From positions 31,938,268 through 32,002,267 of the forward strand of contig OU342639.1 in the NCBI GenBank assembly GCA_910589415.1: 64,000 nucleotides of DNA, in the 5' to 3' direction. Every line of letters starts with the position of its first letter. The stretch's first letter is position 1. Shown here piece by piece: positions 35,248-49,050 of the stretch. Below the pieces are notes generated by a model. That model did not search any database. It had not been told where the DNA came from and saw only the letters and a list, made by a program, of their open reading frames with translations. The DNA comes from Malachius bipustulatus. Its lineage: Eukaryota; Arthropoda; Insecta; Coleoptera; Melyridae. The translations under genes were made by a program, and so were the position numbers.

Positions 35248-38200
35248 TATGTCTGCTTGTCTGAATGAAAACTTATTTTGACGTAATCAGATACAGGTAC
35301 AGAGTGATTTTTACTTATCCAGAAACTTTTTCTAAATAGTGAAAATCATGAAAGTGCTTTTTTTCGAAAACTAAGCAAGATTTCGATTTAATTTTTGTAC
35401 AATATGTCAATTTCAGCCTACTTATTGATAGTCTCATGATCCGAAAATCATTTTCAATTTTTTTGAAATATTTTCAAAATTTGACTTACCTTACCTACTT
35501 TTGACTAAATTTCAAATTGCAATATATTTTTTAATGTAAGCTTTCAAGATCTGTTATTGTAACGGGCCATGAAAATTGATAATAATTATTACTTATTCAC
35601 ATTACTTGACAGTGGCCCAAAAGTGATATTTTGTGACAAACTGGACAAAAATTCACTGAAGCCAATTTCCAAAATGGGGAAAATATTCTTAATTGAATCG
35701 ACGCTTATTTATGCAATTGCGCAAGAAGGTTTATTATTTTGTGTATGAATCTGCATGTTTTTGGTTATCTTAAAGCAAGAACTTGAAAACTTCAACCAAT
35801 GTCTTTGAGAACGGTAAACCAGTTTAGGAAATGGCGTGGAAAAAATATAAGCCACACATAATGGCACTAAATAAAATATAAAGTTTCAAGGACGTCATAA
35901 AAAAAATAATGTAAATGTTCGGTGTTTTGGCAGTCCGTAAGAAAAAGCAGTGCATGAATATGAATGAGAAGATACTCTGACAAACAATATGGAGCAACAT
36001 GGAGAAGTTATAGCTATCCTAGAGGAGGAAACTCCAGCAGCAACTTCATACGATCACAATTTACATAACCATGATTCACAACGTATAACATTTGCTTGTC
36101 TTAGGGTTATTGCTGTTAGAGTTTAAAGGACTGTTGAATATCCAGAAGGCAATTCGATGCGGGAAACTTTCAAATTACGGAGCTGTATGCACGGTCTGGT
36201 CTTGTAATGTTACATCTACGTAATAAAATTTTGTTTTACGTTCGGTCTGTTTCCTACCATCAGACAAACAAGCCATTTTCCGATAGTTTTCCCATTATTT
36301 TATGGAACTTTCCTCCTCTATGCATGTTTTATGCAAGTAATTCTCTGAAATAGCTTTGATGGATTTTCAAATGATCGTTTTTTTTTCTTATGAAATATAA
36401 AATTATTATAAAAGCAGGAAACATTTTAGTTATCCTTGATAATATCTCAAGATAGAATTATGGCAGTTATTCCATTATTGTCATGTACCTAAATATGCCG
36501 TTGCTGTTCCTTTATATCCGAAAATGGGCTTGATTAAATTCCTATAGACGTCTAGTCGTGGCGTCTATTAAGTTTTTGTTGCAATAAATAGCTTGAATGT
36601 GTCCCATTTCTTCCTTTCCAACTTGTTAATCATTTCCCTCATATATAGAAACTGCAGAAGGAAGCTTATTTATCATCTCCATTGACATGAATTATTGGTC
36701 AGGGAATATCAGTGGAAATCATGGAAATTGGATGAACGATGTATGCGTCTCCCCGGCAGTTATTAAGTAGGTAAATGGAAAATGAATTGTAACCATAAAT
36801 TATGTAGAACTTCCTAAAACGTATTTCCCTTGTAGACGGGGGAAATATAGAAAAAAAAACAGCGAGGAAATTATAGAGAATTAATGTATACTTATTTAAA
36901 TTTCCAGGAAATATCTGGAGGTTCTTTGGCTGTCTCGTAATATATTTCTCATTCCTCTGCAATACACAAGTTCGGTGCGAAATTATGACTGCGCGTTTCA
37001 GAAGTTGCTCGAAGATCTCGAGCCCATAAATCAGTAGATTATATGGAAAACAAAGAAGAGACAACATTAGAAAGCTTACTTTTTGCCTGCTCCTGAACAA
37101 TCTGCACTTGATTCATGACAAACCGCCATTTTTTCCATCTTACTACAGTTCATTATGGAACAGACTCAATTTCTTGTGAACAAGTCCAGCTTTTGCTATC
37201 TTTTATCATTTCCATGTCTATTTATTCAGAAGATCCGTTCACAACCTACGCGGTTCGAGAAAAATATAATTTATAGTTTGCTTAATGTCGTCATGCTGAA
37301 GAATCCTCAGAAATTGAGCGTTTAACCGTGAAATTAATCATACAGAGTAGGGGCTCTTTCGGGGCTTTATTCTGGTTCCGAAATTTACATTTTAGAATAT
37401 ACTTTGCATTGAAATCGTAGCCCGTTGCCTTCCTAGGGGCGTTACGCAATCGAATGTTAACCTATATATAGACCATGAACTCCTACGCAAACTTAACTCC
37501 AGCCTTTCTATAGGGAAATTTAAAATGACTCCAGGCTTGATTCTCAATTTTTCGGAGATCCGTTATGGACTATTATGGGCATTTTAAGCCAACATAGGTT
37601 TTTGATTAAATCTGTCTGCTGGATGGAAGCCTCCAAGTTAGGAGAAATATACTACGAAAACAAGGCATTACATTTCTCCAGACACTCTCTCTCTCTCTCT
37701 ACTATTTTTATTTTATCCTGTTGTTGGTGGTAGCTATTGCTGCTAGCAGAATAATCACGCTAACGACAACGTAGAGACCACGGTGAGCGTCATAGCGTGC
37801 CGACATAAAAGTTAATAAATTGTTTCTTATTACCTTCTGGGTAGACGTTTTATCAGTTCGAGTCCTGTTAACAATGGTCGTTTCTGTGAGGAATTTCAAC
37901 CTCCTCTACCTGAGCGTTTTTTTTTTATATTACAAGAAATTTTTGGTGAGAAAGGTAAAGGATGAGCATAAAAAACCTTCTTGCGCATCAATCGCATAGG
38001 TAAATAGTGTATTTTTATGTGTATTTTCACCGCTTTTTAATTGGCTTTGTGGAATTTTTCGTAGTCATAATCATATTCGTGTAGTTGTTTACTGCACGAA
38101 TTTTTGAAATTTAACAAAGCAAAAAAATTTGGCAGCATTTAACAATTTTGCCCTTTTTCCTATTCACGCCACTGGCATAACTTTACCTAAAAATACTATT

Positions 38201-38400
38201 TTTCACACTACCTTGAAATTCTAAAAAAATTAACAGGGGAGTTTAAAAAATTTGAAATTTTAGAGAAATAAACATCATGGAAGAAAATCGAATATCTCCG
38301 TATTTTTTTTTATTTGGCTTTTAAAATTTTTTGAGGTTAAATGCTATTTGCACAGTTATTTTTACTGTAAAAATTTCAGTCCAATTAAGTCGTACTTTAA
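35248..38400. other. Intron, nothing recognised apart from a microsatellite
   Basis: About 3.1 kb. A (CT) run lies at 37684-37700. A lone end-like TACAGAGTGATTTTTACTTA near 35295 may be a fragment of another TIR family. No exon was found. Confidence 0.35.
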
Positions 38401-40095
38401 AAATCAAAAATACGCTCTTAAAAAACGGACTTTATTTCCAGATTCGCCGTGACTTAGAGTATTATACAGGGTGTCCCATAATATGTGGACAATCTCCCGG
38501 ATTTGGGTAAATTTCGTAAAAATAAATGAAAAAATAGCTATAAAATTAATTCCTCAGAGACACCCCTACAAAGATATTAGCTGTTGAAGTTGAGGATTGA
38601 AAATCAATTTTTTGCAATAACTTTTTTATTTCTTGACCGATTTTGATAATTTTTGGTTTTATTTTGTATTATTTTGGACTGTTTAGAATAGTGTTTCTTA
38701 ATCTTTGGTAGTACATACATAGACCTCGGGATGGCATAACCCCCTCATTCACTTGAAAGAAAACAATAAAAATAATAATTTTACAGTTTTTTAAGGTTAA
38801 TTTTCTTTTTACTTGACATTTTTTACATAAAAAATGTATTTTTATTTATTTCGATAGAGGGAACCGTTATCGAGATAAACGTCCTTCTAATAGGTGATGC
38901 GTCGCAGGAACTTTCTAAATTTCAAGTAACTTTTAACAAGATGGCTGACCTTCGACAGTAAATTGAGCAGGAAACAAAACAAAAACTTAATTACATACAC
39001 GTCAAATAGTGTCAAAAATTTAATTTCATGCAGATTCAATTCTAACTGATTTTAAAATGAGTTACACAAAACGCTGAATACGCAGAAAATCAGTTAGAAT
39101 TGAATCTGCATGAAATGAAATCTTTGACACTATTTGACGTGTATTTAATTAAGTTATTGTTTTGTTTCCTGCTCAATTTACTGTCATAGGTCAGCCATCT
39201 TGTTAAAATTTACTTGAAATTTGAAAAGTTCCTGCGACGCATCACCTATTAGAAGGACGTTTATCTCGATAACGGTTCGCTCTATCGAAATAAAATAGGA
39301 TACATTTTTTATGTAAAAAATATCAAAGAAAAGGAAAATTAACCTTAAAAAATTGTAAAATTATTATTTTAATTGTTTTCTTTCAAGTGAATGAGGGGGT
39401 TATGCCATCCCGAGGTCTATGTATGTGCTACCAAAGATTATGAAACACTATTCTAAACAGTCCCAAATAATACAAAATAAAACCAAAAATTATCAAAATC
39501 GGTCAATAAATAAGAAAGTTATTGCAAAAAATTGATTTTCAACCCTCAACTTCAACAGCTAATATCTTTGTAGGGGTGTCTCTGAGGAATTAATTTTATA
39601 GCTATTTTTTCATTTATTTTTACGAAATTTACCCAAATCCGGGAGATTGCCCACATATTATGGGACACCATGTAGAGGCCAGGATTTCGTTTAAAAACCA
39701 CGTCCAAACTAAAAAAAAAAACAAAAAGGGGACCTGTTCATTTTCTTTCAAAAAAATTATTTTTCGAAAGCGAGCTGATAATTTTTCTGGTAGTGCTTGG
39801 AACGCTGATTCAGAATATATAAGGTATTAGGGGTCGCAAAAGCTCAGATGTATCCCAAATCGAGCCTCAAAGAGGGTCGAAAATTTCGACATTAAAAATT
39901 CATATCCCCGAAACGGTGGCTCCAATAATTGAAAAACGGACTTTGTTTTCAGATTCGCAGCGGCAAAACGTATTGGATACAGGATTTCGTTCAAAAACCC
40001 CGTCCATACTAAAAAAAATATATTTCAAAGGGGGAGATGATTATTTTTTCTCAAAAAAAGCATTTTTCGAAAGAGAGCTGATAAGATAAAATTCA
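38401..40095. repeat. Older direct repeat interrupted by element D
   Basis: AAAACGGACTTTATTTCCAG at about 38422-38441, followed after element D by GGATTTCGTTTAAAAACCAC, matches an uninterrupted copy at 39944-40090 (AAAACGGACTTTGTTTTCAG...GGATTTCGTTCAAAAACCCC). The intact copy serves as an empty-site comparison for element D. Confidence 0.7.
38467..39672. mobile_element. Palindromic TIR element D
   Basis: Ends TA-CAGGGTGTCCCATAATATG and its inverse, CATATTATGGGACACCATG-TA. The arms of about 580 bp are near-perfect inverse copies and meet at a loop of about 40 nt around 39050-39090. There is no coding frame. Comparison with the intact host repeat supports a TA dinucleotide target. Confidence 0.88.
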
Positions 40096-42858
40096 TATCC
40101 CCGAAACGATGGCTCCGATCAAATTGTTATAGGAATTTAGCCATTTTTACCATTTTACTACCCACGCCACTGGCTTATTAATGGAAAAATTGCAATTCTT
40201 TTGCACTTGTGTCAAATTCAAAAAATGCTTTTTCAATCCTGTTAATTTTTTTTATCTTGCTTATACAGGGGTTGAAAAAATAGCCACTTTTCTTAAAAGT
40301 CAAAAGGCCGCCATTGATCGATCGAATTTGCTCAAATGCAATATCCTTGTGGATAATTTTACCCTCACAAAAATTTCAATCCAATGTACATAGCTTGTAT
40401 ATTGCATATTACAATCTGCATTTGTGAAGTTGTTCTAAGTGTGCCCAGCGATTAAAGAAGCTCTTTTCATAACATTTTTCCTGTACCTACTTTCGGAAGT
40501 CGATGATCGGAAAATGTGCTTTTCTTTCATAAAAGTGCAAACCATTTCTTTTCGAATACTGTCCTGGATTTTCAAATTGTCGATAAGTCATCTTGAAGTG
40601 CATCGATAGAAGAGTGTTGCTGCTAAATTTTGTTAGATAGAATCATACCGTTGCAATATACTTAAGAAAAAAAATCTTCTTACCTGTTGTAAAATAATTG
40701 TCATGCACTTTTTTAAATTTCGCTACGTCGCATTAGTCATAAATCACCCTGTATAAACGCGATTTTAATTATATCTAATGTCGCAGACTTTTCTGTGTTA
40801 AATAAGTTCATTTTCTAAATTTCCAAAATGTTGAAATAAGCAATTAAGCCCTATATAGAAATATTTAAATTAGGTCAATTTTATTCAAATAGAAAATTAC
40901 TACAGTTTCTTTGGAACATCCGAGCAGCAGCTTGTTTTGTTTTTTTTTTCATCGTTTTTTTTTCCTTTTGAACCCTGAACGACATCCGGCAATTAATGTA
41001 AATGAATTTACTTTGTACAAGTAATTACTACTCGTAGCTAAAGGAATCATATTTGGACAATATGAAATATAAAACAAATTTTGAGAGTTTGCCAGAAAAT
41101 ATTTAATTTATTGTCAGTTAATTTTATGACGTCGTTTTTTAGACATGATGACGGGACTACTTGAGGATCAAATTTTAATCAATAAGCGAACAAAAATTAA
41201 GGTTATTAAAAGTTCTATTGAAGGCAAAACTTTTGTATTACCTAAATAAATTTCCGCTTAGTATACGAACATGTGGAACGAACGCTGTGAATATCAAACA
41301 GTCTGTAGACGAAAAGTTTTTTCATGTTCCGAAAAATAAATTAGCACAGGATACACCTACACCAGTTCTGCTAGAAGCAGCTCGGTTACGGAGTAAACTA
41401 ATTTGCACGAGTTATTTTGGATATTTTTTTAACTATATTTCATTAAAATTTATTTAATACCTGCATAAGCTGAGTATACTGAAAATTGGGACCTAGGTCA
41501 TCTTTCGATTCTCTTCTCTCTTCCTAAAGCCGTCATTCCGCTTGATTTTACCGATAAGGCATCACGATGAACCTGTTCTTTGTTTCTACTCTCCTTGACG
41601 AGTGACTTTCCTCTGGGCCTGCTATTGTTCTTCTTTAGGGCAAACTAAGCCTGGCCTGCTGAATAAGGCTTATACAATCATTTTCAACGTTAGATGAGAT
41701 AAGATAATGTCACAGTAATTTATATGGGGAATTTTAACCTGGAGCAATGATGGAGATCCTTTACGTCAATAAGATGTCGGTGCAAGCAAAAAGGCGAAAA
41801 TGTTTTTATACCGAAAACATTATACTGAAAATTACTGCAATACTAACCTAACAAGGTTGGCTGAAACAAGAGTAACCTGGTTTATAATTAAGAAAAAAAA
41901 AATACAAGATGGAGATGGAGCAAATTATAGTCGAGACAAAACTACTGAAATATCGGGAGATAAATAAAAATCCAGGAATGACAGTGCGAGTAACTAAATA
42001 AGTGGAAGTGATTGGATAGTGACAGAATAAGAATATGGCGGTATAGGGAGAAATGAGAACGCTAAAAAACGCTGACAGTTTTAGAATGATAATCTGAAAT
42101 AGACTGGTGACATTGATCAAAGATAGAAGAAGACGGCAAGAGATGAGGAAGATCAGCTGCACTCCACAGAGTAGAAGGTAACTTGAATTTGATAGACGTT
42201 ACATTAAATATGCAGAATATTAATAACGTTAATTTCTGTATTGTTGATTTTCATTGTTTTACTTTTCTCTTGATGTTGGTACCAGTTGATGTCGGTATGA
42301 CAGATTTCCTTTAATTATTATTCAAGATTGTCGAGGAGCGATGCTGCTCATAAGGTGAATAAAATTAAGATTAACATAAATAATTTGACGAGAGAAATGC
42401 ATTTACAAGACGCCGCGCCGCGGTGGAGGTAAATAGGACTATAATAGTGAGATTAGTCGGTGATTTTGACGGGGTGACTTTGAATTTTTTGTCAGGATTG
42501 TTAGACAGTACGTTTTCTATAGTTGCTCTGTACTGACCTAAACATTGAGAGACTAATTTTACTCTAATTTTAAATTAGATAAACAAAAGGTATTATAGTA
42601 GCTTTGACTTTATCAATTGTTCTCGCGTTTTCTCTGGCCTTGAATTTATTTAAATGCCAAGAAGTTCCAATTCTATCTAGTGTAGCGTGCGCTTTTTCTT
42701 TTATTAGCTTTATCAATATCAATTGATTTCTGTGATGAATGGTGCTGAGATATTAATATGAATGATCCTTTTTGCGATCTGATATTTACTTGGTTTGTGT
42801 CCTCATCGTATGCATGTCACCTACAAGTAGTGTAGGTCACATTATTGGACAGATACTG
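40096..42858. other. Intron, nothing recognised
   Basis: About 2.8 kb, including a lone TCACCCTGTATA end near 40745 and a short CCGCGCCGCGG-like spot near 42413. No exon was found. Confidence 0.35.
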
Positions 42859-44822
42859 GAGAGGGTCTGTCAAAAAAAAGGCTCCATCCGCCTTGGACTC
42901 GAGAATTTTTTTTGATTTTTTTTTTTCATAAAGTTGGACCCCCTCTTCATTTTGGTGGCATTTTCAAAAATTTAATCGACGCCCTGGCGGAGAAATGTGC
43001 ATGCGAAGACATCGGCAATGGGTTTTTTTCACATAGCTCGCTTAATTCAACTCTGAGCATAGTAAATATCCTGTCAAAAATGAAGAGCTCTCGAAGACGC
43101 GTAATTTGAACTTTGACTGGTCCAAATCGGTAAAACGGTTCCCGAGATATCGCATTTTCAATTTTAAGGCCCTTTCTTCAGGGCTCCGCCGCGGTGCGAA
43201 TACACCACCGTCCGTGTTCGCGTGTTTTACATGGAAAAAATCGACTTAGGGACTTTTTAGGAATTTTTTTTTTTTCATCGACAGACAGCAGTGTCCTCAA
43301 TGATGCCTGAAATTTTGAAGTCGCTATCTCGATTAGAGGGGGAGGGGGAGGGGAAATCATAATTAATATTCAAATTTATTGGGGCCTCGGGCCCAACCAA
43401 TGGGAGATGACACTTTGGAATGCCTACTTTAAAATAGTTTTTTTTTTTCGATTCCGCCAATATTGGCAAGATGCCCGCAGAAAAACCGATTTCCCTCCCC
43501 CCTTTTTTTTCTTAAAACTGTTTTTTTGCCATGAAAGAAGGGGGTGTGGGTAAAATTTTTTTCGTCATCAAACGGGAATTTTTTTATCTTTGATTTGAGC
43601 CCCAGTAGACCTCGATCGGACCATTATTAAGGTCACAGGGTCACCAAACGCGTTTGGTCCTGTAGAATGGCAAGGATTAGGGTTAGCGGGTTCCGCTACC
43701 CGGCATTTTTTAGGGCTAAGTGTCCCCTTTCAAGATTTTCTTACCCCATGTCGCTATCTCAATTAGGGCCTGCACGCGGACGTGATATGTAAACCAATTA
43801 ATCTAGCGTGTGTGTCTGTGAGAGAAGAGAAAAAGGAGAGGGAGCGCTAGGCTCCGCCCCCGGCTCTCGCTGCTCCGCGGCTAGATTAATTGGTTTACAT
43901 ATCACGTCCGCGTGCATATGCCCTAATTGAGATAGCGACATGGGGTAAGAAAATCTTGAAAGGGGACACTTAAGCCTAAAAAATGCCGGGTTACGGAACC
44001 CGCTAACCCTAATGCTTGCCATTCTACAGGACCAAACGCGTTTGGTGACCCTGTGACCTTAATAATGGTCCGATCGAGGTCTACTGGGGCTCAAATCAAA
44101 GATAAAAAAAATTCCCGTCTGATGACGAACATTTTTTTACCTCCACCCCCTTCTTTCATGGCAAAAAACCAGTTTAAAAAAAAAGGAGGGGAGGGAAATC
44201 GGTTTTTCTGCGGGCATCTTGCCAATATTGGCGGAATCGAAAAAAAAGTACCATTTTAAAGTAGGCGTTCCAAAGTGTCATCTCCCATTGGTTGGGCCCG
44301 AGGCCCCAATATTAGCGAAAGTTATAGCAATTTGAATTTTAATTATGATTTCCCCTCCCCCTCCCCCTCTAATCGAGATAGCGACTTCAAAATTTCAGGC
44401 ATCATTGAGGACACTGCTGTCTGTCGATGAAAAAAAAAATTAAGTCCCCAAGTCGATTTTTTCCATGCAAAACACGCGAACACGGACAGCGGTGTATTCG
44501 CACCGCGGCGGAACCCTGAAGAAAGGGCCTTAAAATTGAAAATGCGATATCTCGGGAACCGTTTGACCGATTTGGACCAGTCAAAGTTCAAATTACGCGT
44601 CTTCGAGAGCTCTTCATTTTTCGACTATTTACTATGCTCAGAGTTGAATTAAGCGAGTTATGTGCAAAAAACCCATTGCCGATGTCTTCGCATGCACATT
44701 TCTCCGCCAGGGCGTCGATTAAATTTTTGAAAATGCCACCAAAATGAAGAGGACAACTTTATGAAAAAAAAAATCAAAAAAAAAATCTCGAGTCCAAGGC
44801 GGTTCGAAAGTTAGACCCTCTC
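42859..44822. mobile_element. Large fold-back element K
   Basis: 1.96 kb. Two arms of about 945 bp are inverse copies (tips GAGAGGGTCT and AGACCCTCTC; inner ends TTAATCTAGC and GCTAGATTAA) around a loop of about 70 nt at 43808-43880 rich in GA and GC. A handful of small differences separate the arms. No protein was recognised. The tips differ from the CAGGGTG families and no target duplication is obvious. Confidence 0.88.
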
Positions 44823-45912
44823 TACTAAGAGGGGTAGAACCTTTGAAGAGAGAAGGAATGATGTTAGTAACTTACATAAGATGGAGAGAGAGAATAGAGG
44901 GCGAATCAAGCAAGGCAAAATTGAAAAGTGAGGTTATTTGTCGTAGGTAGTTCAGGGAATTATCTGAAATTTATCTGAAAATCACCTAGAAATGGAGTAA
45001 GTCTGGCAATCGGACCGCGTAGAAAGTCATGTTTGGAGGAGAAAAACATCGTTGTGTTAATTAATACCTTTGTTTAATTAATGGTGTGTGGTAAATAGAT
45101 ATCAGGTATGTATAATTGATTCGTTATTGTTCGATAGCGGTTATATTATCGGATCCCTTAGCTGAAGAGCAGTATTTAGTTACCGAGGCGATGTTAAAAC
45201 AGCAGGAGGTCAACCCCTGGTTCACGCCGGAGGCCGTTGAAATATAGGGAACCCGGTTATAACTTAATCGGGAAGATTTTGTCGGATCATATAGGGTAGG
45301 CTAAATTTTGTGGAGAAATACTTTTTGATCACGAAAAATATGTTTTGCAGTTTCAGTTTTTTTTTATCACTTCTCCTTTCTGTTTCGGCTCTAAATAAAT
45401 TTGAAAAGACTCGGACGAAACGTGAAGGTGATCCCTAACATTTCCCCAAAAAATGGGATTCAGTAAGATTCCAAAGAGGCACAAGTAGTTCATTATAAAT
45501 TGATGTGATAAATTCACATATTGATAGGGAATTATTGAGATGTAATGAAAATGTTACGTTTCTTAAGCAGACCAATGTAAGAACCTGAAACAGCGAAAAT
45601 AAGTTGCTTTATAATAATAAGAGGTGACTTAAGCGTATCAGAGGAAACCGTAAAACGGATTAAAATTGGGGAAAATTGGTTAAAATTAAAGAAATTTGAG
45701 GATTCCTTAATTATTAAAATCTTTAAAAGTGGGTCATATCGGGGGATTCCTGGGTTAAATAAACTATACCTGTAAAAATCATTAATGTTTCTGTCAGTTT
45801 CATCAGTTGGGCAATTTCCGGATAGCCGAAAGCGGTCGATAGCAATTCGTGTCTTTAAAAATGGTACCCCTGAGGAGGTCTCGCATAAGCTATCAAGCAA
45901 TCGTCAGATATA
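44823..45912. other. Intron, nothing recognised
   Basis: AT-rich sequence without recognisable exons or elements. Confidence 0.35.
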
Positions 45913-46914
45913 CAGGGTGCACCATGTATCCTTCTCTATATTGCTATCTCCTGAATGCTAAGAGATACAGGGTCGGTTAAATTAGAGAAAAGATGCGCAG
46001 TTTTGTGGTCATCTCAAATTCGTCAAAACATGCAAGATATCTGTGACCGTTCCTGAAATATCCTGAAAAAACTGAAAAATCGAGATTTCTTATTTTCGTA
46101 ATATCTTTTTTATTATTGGAAGTTAATAAATAATTTTTTGTAGGCTTACATAAGCCGTTAAGAGCTATCCATCTGACATTTCAAAAATTTTCAAGGCCTA
46201 CTAGATCCAAGAGTTTTCACAGTCAACTTTCGTTTTTCTTATGGCCGCCATATTATTTTTTTATGTCATTCGATATGAAAAAAATAATGGAAACCAAAAA
46301 TTAATAAACTTCAAAAAAAATTTTTTTAAATATTTATTCTTCTTTTTTCAAATAAAAATCTAAAAAAAAATCGAAGAAAAACGTCAACATTTGTAAAATA
46401 CGCCGAAATAGTGCTTGCCTTATGGTTTTTTAATTTATCTATGAAATTCGGTCTAAAAAGTTGTCTCCTTTGTAAAGAAAAAAGAAGAATAAAAAATTTT
46501 TAAATTTATTTTTTTGAAGTTTAACAATTTTTAGTTTTTATGATTTTTTTTATATCGAACAACATAAAAAAACAATATGGTGGCTATAAGAAAAACGAAA
46601 GTTGACTATGAAAATTCTGGGATCTAGTCGGCTTTGAAAATTTTTGAAATGTCAGATGGGTAGCTCTTGCCGACTTATGTAAGCCCACAAAAAATTATTC
46701 ATTAATCTCCAATAATAAAAAAGATATGTAAAAAATAAGAAATCTCGATTTTTCAGTTTTTTCAGGATATTTCAGGAACGGTCACAGATATCTTGTATGT
46801 CTCGACGGAATCGAGATGGCCACAAAATTGCGCTCCTTTGGACTTGTTTAACCGACCCTGTATCTGTTAGCGTTAGGAGATAGCAATATAGAGAAGGATA
46901 CATGGTGCACCCTG
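45913..46914. mobile_element. Palindromic TIR element A, copy 2
   Basis: Same ends and arms as 9097-10097, with scattered differences and similar length, flanked on both sides by TA. The plus-strand left arm reads as copy 1 with small changes (for example AGAGATACAGGGTCGG for CAGATACAGAGTCGG). Confidence 0.88.
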
Positions 46915-47789
46915 TATAGATAAACGAGATCTTGTTGTTGGCTCTCTTTTGACCTATCAAGAGGGTTTATGTAATTAACTTTAACCATCCAGATATTAGA
47001 TGGTAAATTAAATGCTCTATTAATAATTTGTTAAAATCATTTGCTTCTCACAGAAGTTTTGTGGATGATGAGAATAGGAAACTCGAGCTCCAGAGAATAT
47101 GCGGTGGTTTTGGGTCCACTATTATTATTTCTGATTCATGTGAATTACTTACCAAATTATGCGAAAAGCACAATAATAGCACGCTGACGATGCGGTATAT
47201 TCATGATAAACGGCAGAGACGATCTTGAGGTGTCATCATCTCGGGTTCGAGTGATGCAACGATTTCGAGACTTGGTGTAAGTAGAAATAGAAATCGGTCG
47301 ATTTTAAACTTCAGAGAGACAATGATGGTGGAGTTCAGTAGCCGTTACATGACTCCGTGTTGTTCAAATTTAATACAAGAGGAAGCCTAATTAAATCTGT
47401 TAACGAGCCAGTATTAAAGGGCAGAGCATTTGGATAGTAAGTTGGAGTGGAAGCCGGAAATTTCAAAAGTTTGTTCTAAACTCGGTACGGCTTACTTTGC
47501 AACATCTACACTAAAAAAATAGTCTGTCTGAGGAAGTAATGATTAGCTCAAATTACTCTTTGGCGTATTCTGTTGTGTATTACTACGTGATAACTCGAGG
47601 ACGTTCAGCAAAGGTTCATTAGGTAGAGTGCTTGTATCCCGAAGAGGATCGTGAAGAAGATGTTTTGGTTCCCACCCATGCGGGGGTTCTAAGTTTATAA
47701 TTCTAAATTTGGATATCATCTCACGCTGCTTCAAAATTGTTTTGAGATTCTTCGCTTAAAATACAGGGGGCCTCTGTATCTTTATTTAA
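46915..47789. other. Intron, nothing recognised
   Basis: AT-rich sequence between element A2 and repeat G3. No exon was identified. Confidence 0.35.
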
Positions 47790-49050
47790 AATAACCAACC
47801 ATGTGACTATTATTTTAAACGATTTATTCATTTAAATAAACCAATTTGCAGATAAAACTACACGTGATTTATCTCATTATTTTAGGGAACTTCGATCATT
47901 CGTTAATTATTATTATCGTTAAACTTGATGAGCCTGTGTCTTTAATTTAAATTGATTTTGGAATAATTAATTCATCTGGGAAATTTGATCATCAATCAAT
48001 ATTTTAATTAAATTATTGTTTTAAATGCAAATAACACATGGTTTGATATTTTATTCAATTGTTTTGTCTATTTGCAGTTGCAGAGGGGCGTGCTTGCGAT
48101 AAAAGAATTTTAACGATGAGTTAACGCTGGGGTGTTTTGTTTGTTATTCTAAATGACTGAACTATAATTTTGGTTCACCTTATCGGTGACGGTTCAATTG
48201 ATTTCATTAATAGTGTGTGTAGTCAATTTTACCCTTCCCAATTAGAACGTCGCTGTGCCAAACGCGATAGTAGGACAACACCAAGGCGTGTTATTTTCCC
48301 CCACTCTTTATTTATATTTTTATGTATGTGTATAGGGTGCAGGGCTAATGATAAAGTTACCTGAACTGTAAACGATATTTTGTTTTCATGTAATGTCATA
48401 ATCTTTGAACGACGAAGTCTTTGAATGTTTGAATAATTTCAATTTTACACCAAAAAGGTGATTATTTTGTGTATTTGTATCATTTGTATTTAATGTTTGT
48501 GAACGCAGTCAAAGTTTTCTTCGCACGGGTTCTTCCTCTGATTAGCTCCACCGAACCAGGATTAGGAGGGGGTTTAGAATGAACAGAATAAATTGATTTC
48601 ATTTCGTAGCAGGAAATTCTTGTGTTCCTTTCTCCCAACCATAGGCTAACTTGAGCATTTTCGTAGCGTTTGATACGAACGAACAAAATAGGGTTACAAC
48701 AAAACGCAGAATGTCCACGGGGTTAAAAGACTAGACGATCATAGGTAAAATCAGGGATTAGAATCATCTCGGCCATTTTGTTTTAAACATTCAAAGCTAG
48801 AAATTCAGGGCAGGAATTCATGATGATAGAGAAATTCTTGACGGACAGGTTGAAATTGTACCGTCAAAGAGGTTCTTGCTTTTAAATCATTCAGTTAGGC
48901 CTTCGATTTGGGACATTTTAGTCTGGGGGGCACATATAGATTTGATGCGCATGAACGCAGGATCCTTATATAAAAAGGTAGGTTACATTAAAGAATGTGT
49001 TCCCGTGACGCAGGATCATTCTTCAGTTAGTTTAGGTTGGATAGGTCGTT
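47790..49050 (+). mobile_element. LTR-like element G, copy 3 (long, non-coding)
   Basis: Block 1 (47790-48420) parallels 52380-53070, with shared AACCAACCATGTGACTAT, ACTACACGTGATTT, GGTTCACCTTATCGGTG and TTTTCATGTAATGTCATAAT. Block 2 (48465-48720) is the shared G core. A third part (48815-49020) matches copy 2, including GTGACGCAGGATCATTC, the position of a primer site in copy 2. No gag-pol is present. It lacks about 390 bp found between blocks 1 and 2 in copy 4. Confidence 0.65.

Noticed and set aside
36699..37100. 133-codon minus-strand open frame
   Set aside because: Low-complexity hydrophobic composition from AT-rich DNA, with no motif and no repeat or splice evidence.
37684..37700. CT microsatellite, and similar GT, GA and ATTT runs elsewhere
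   Set aside because: Ordinary simple repeats, noted only within the region entries.
43798..44022. Open frames within element K arms
   Set aside because: They are present in both arms because of the palindrome, with no protein similarity recognised.
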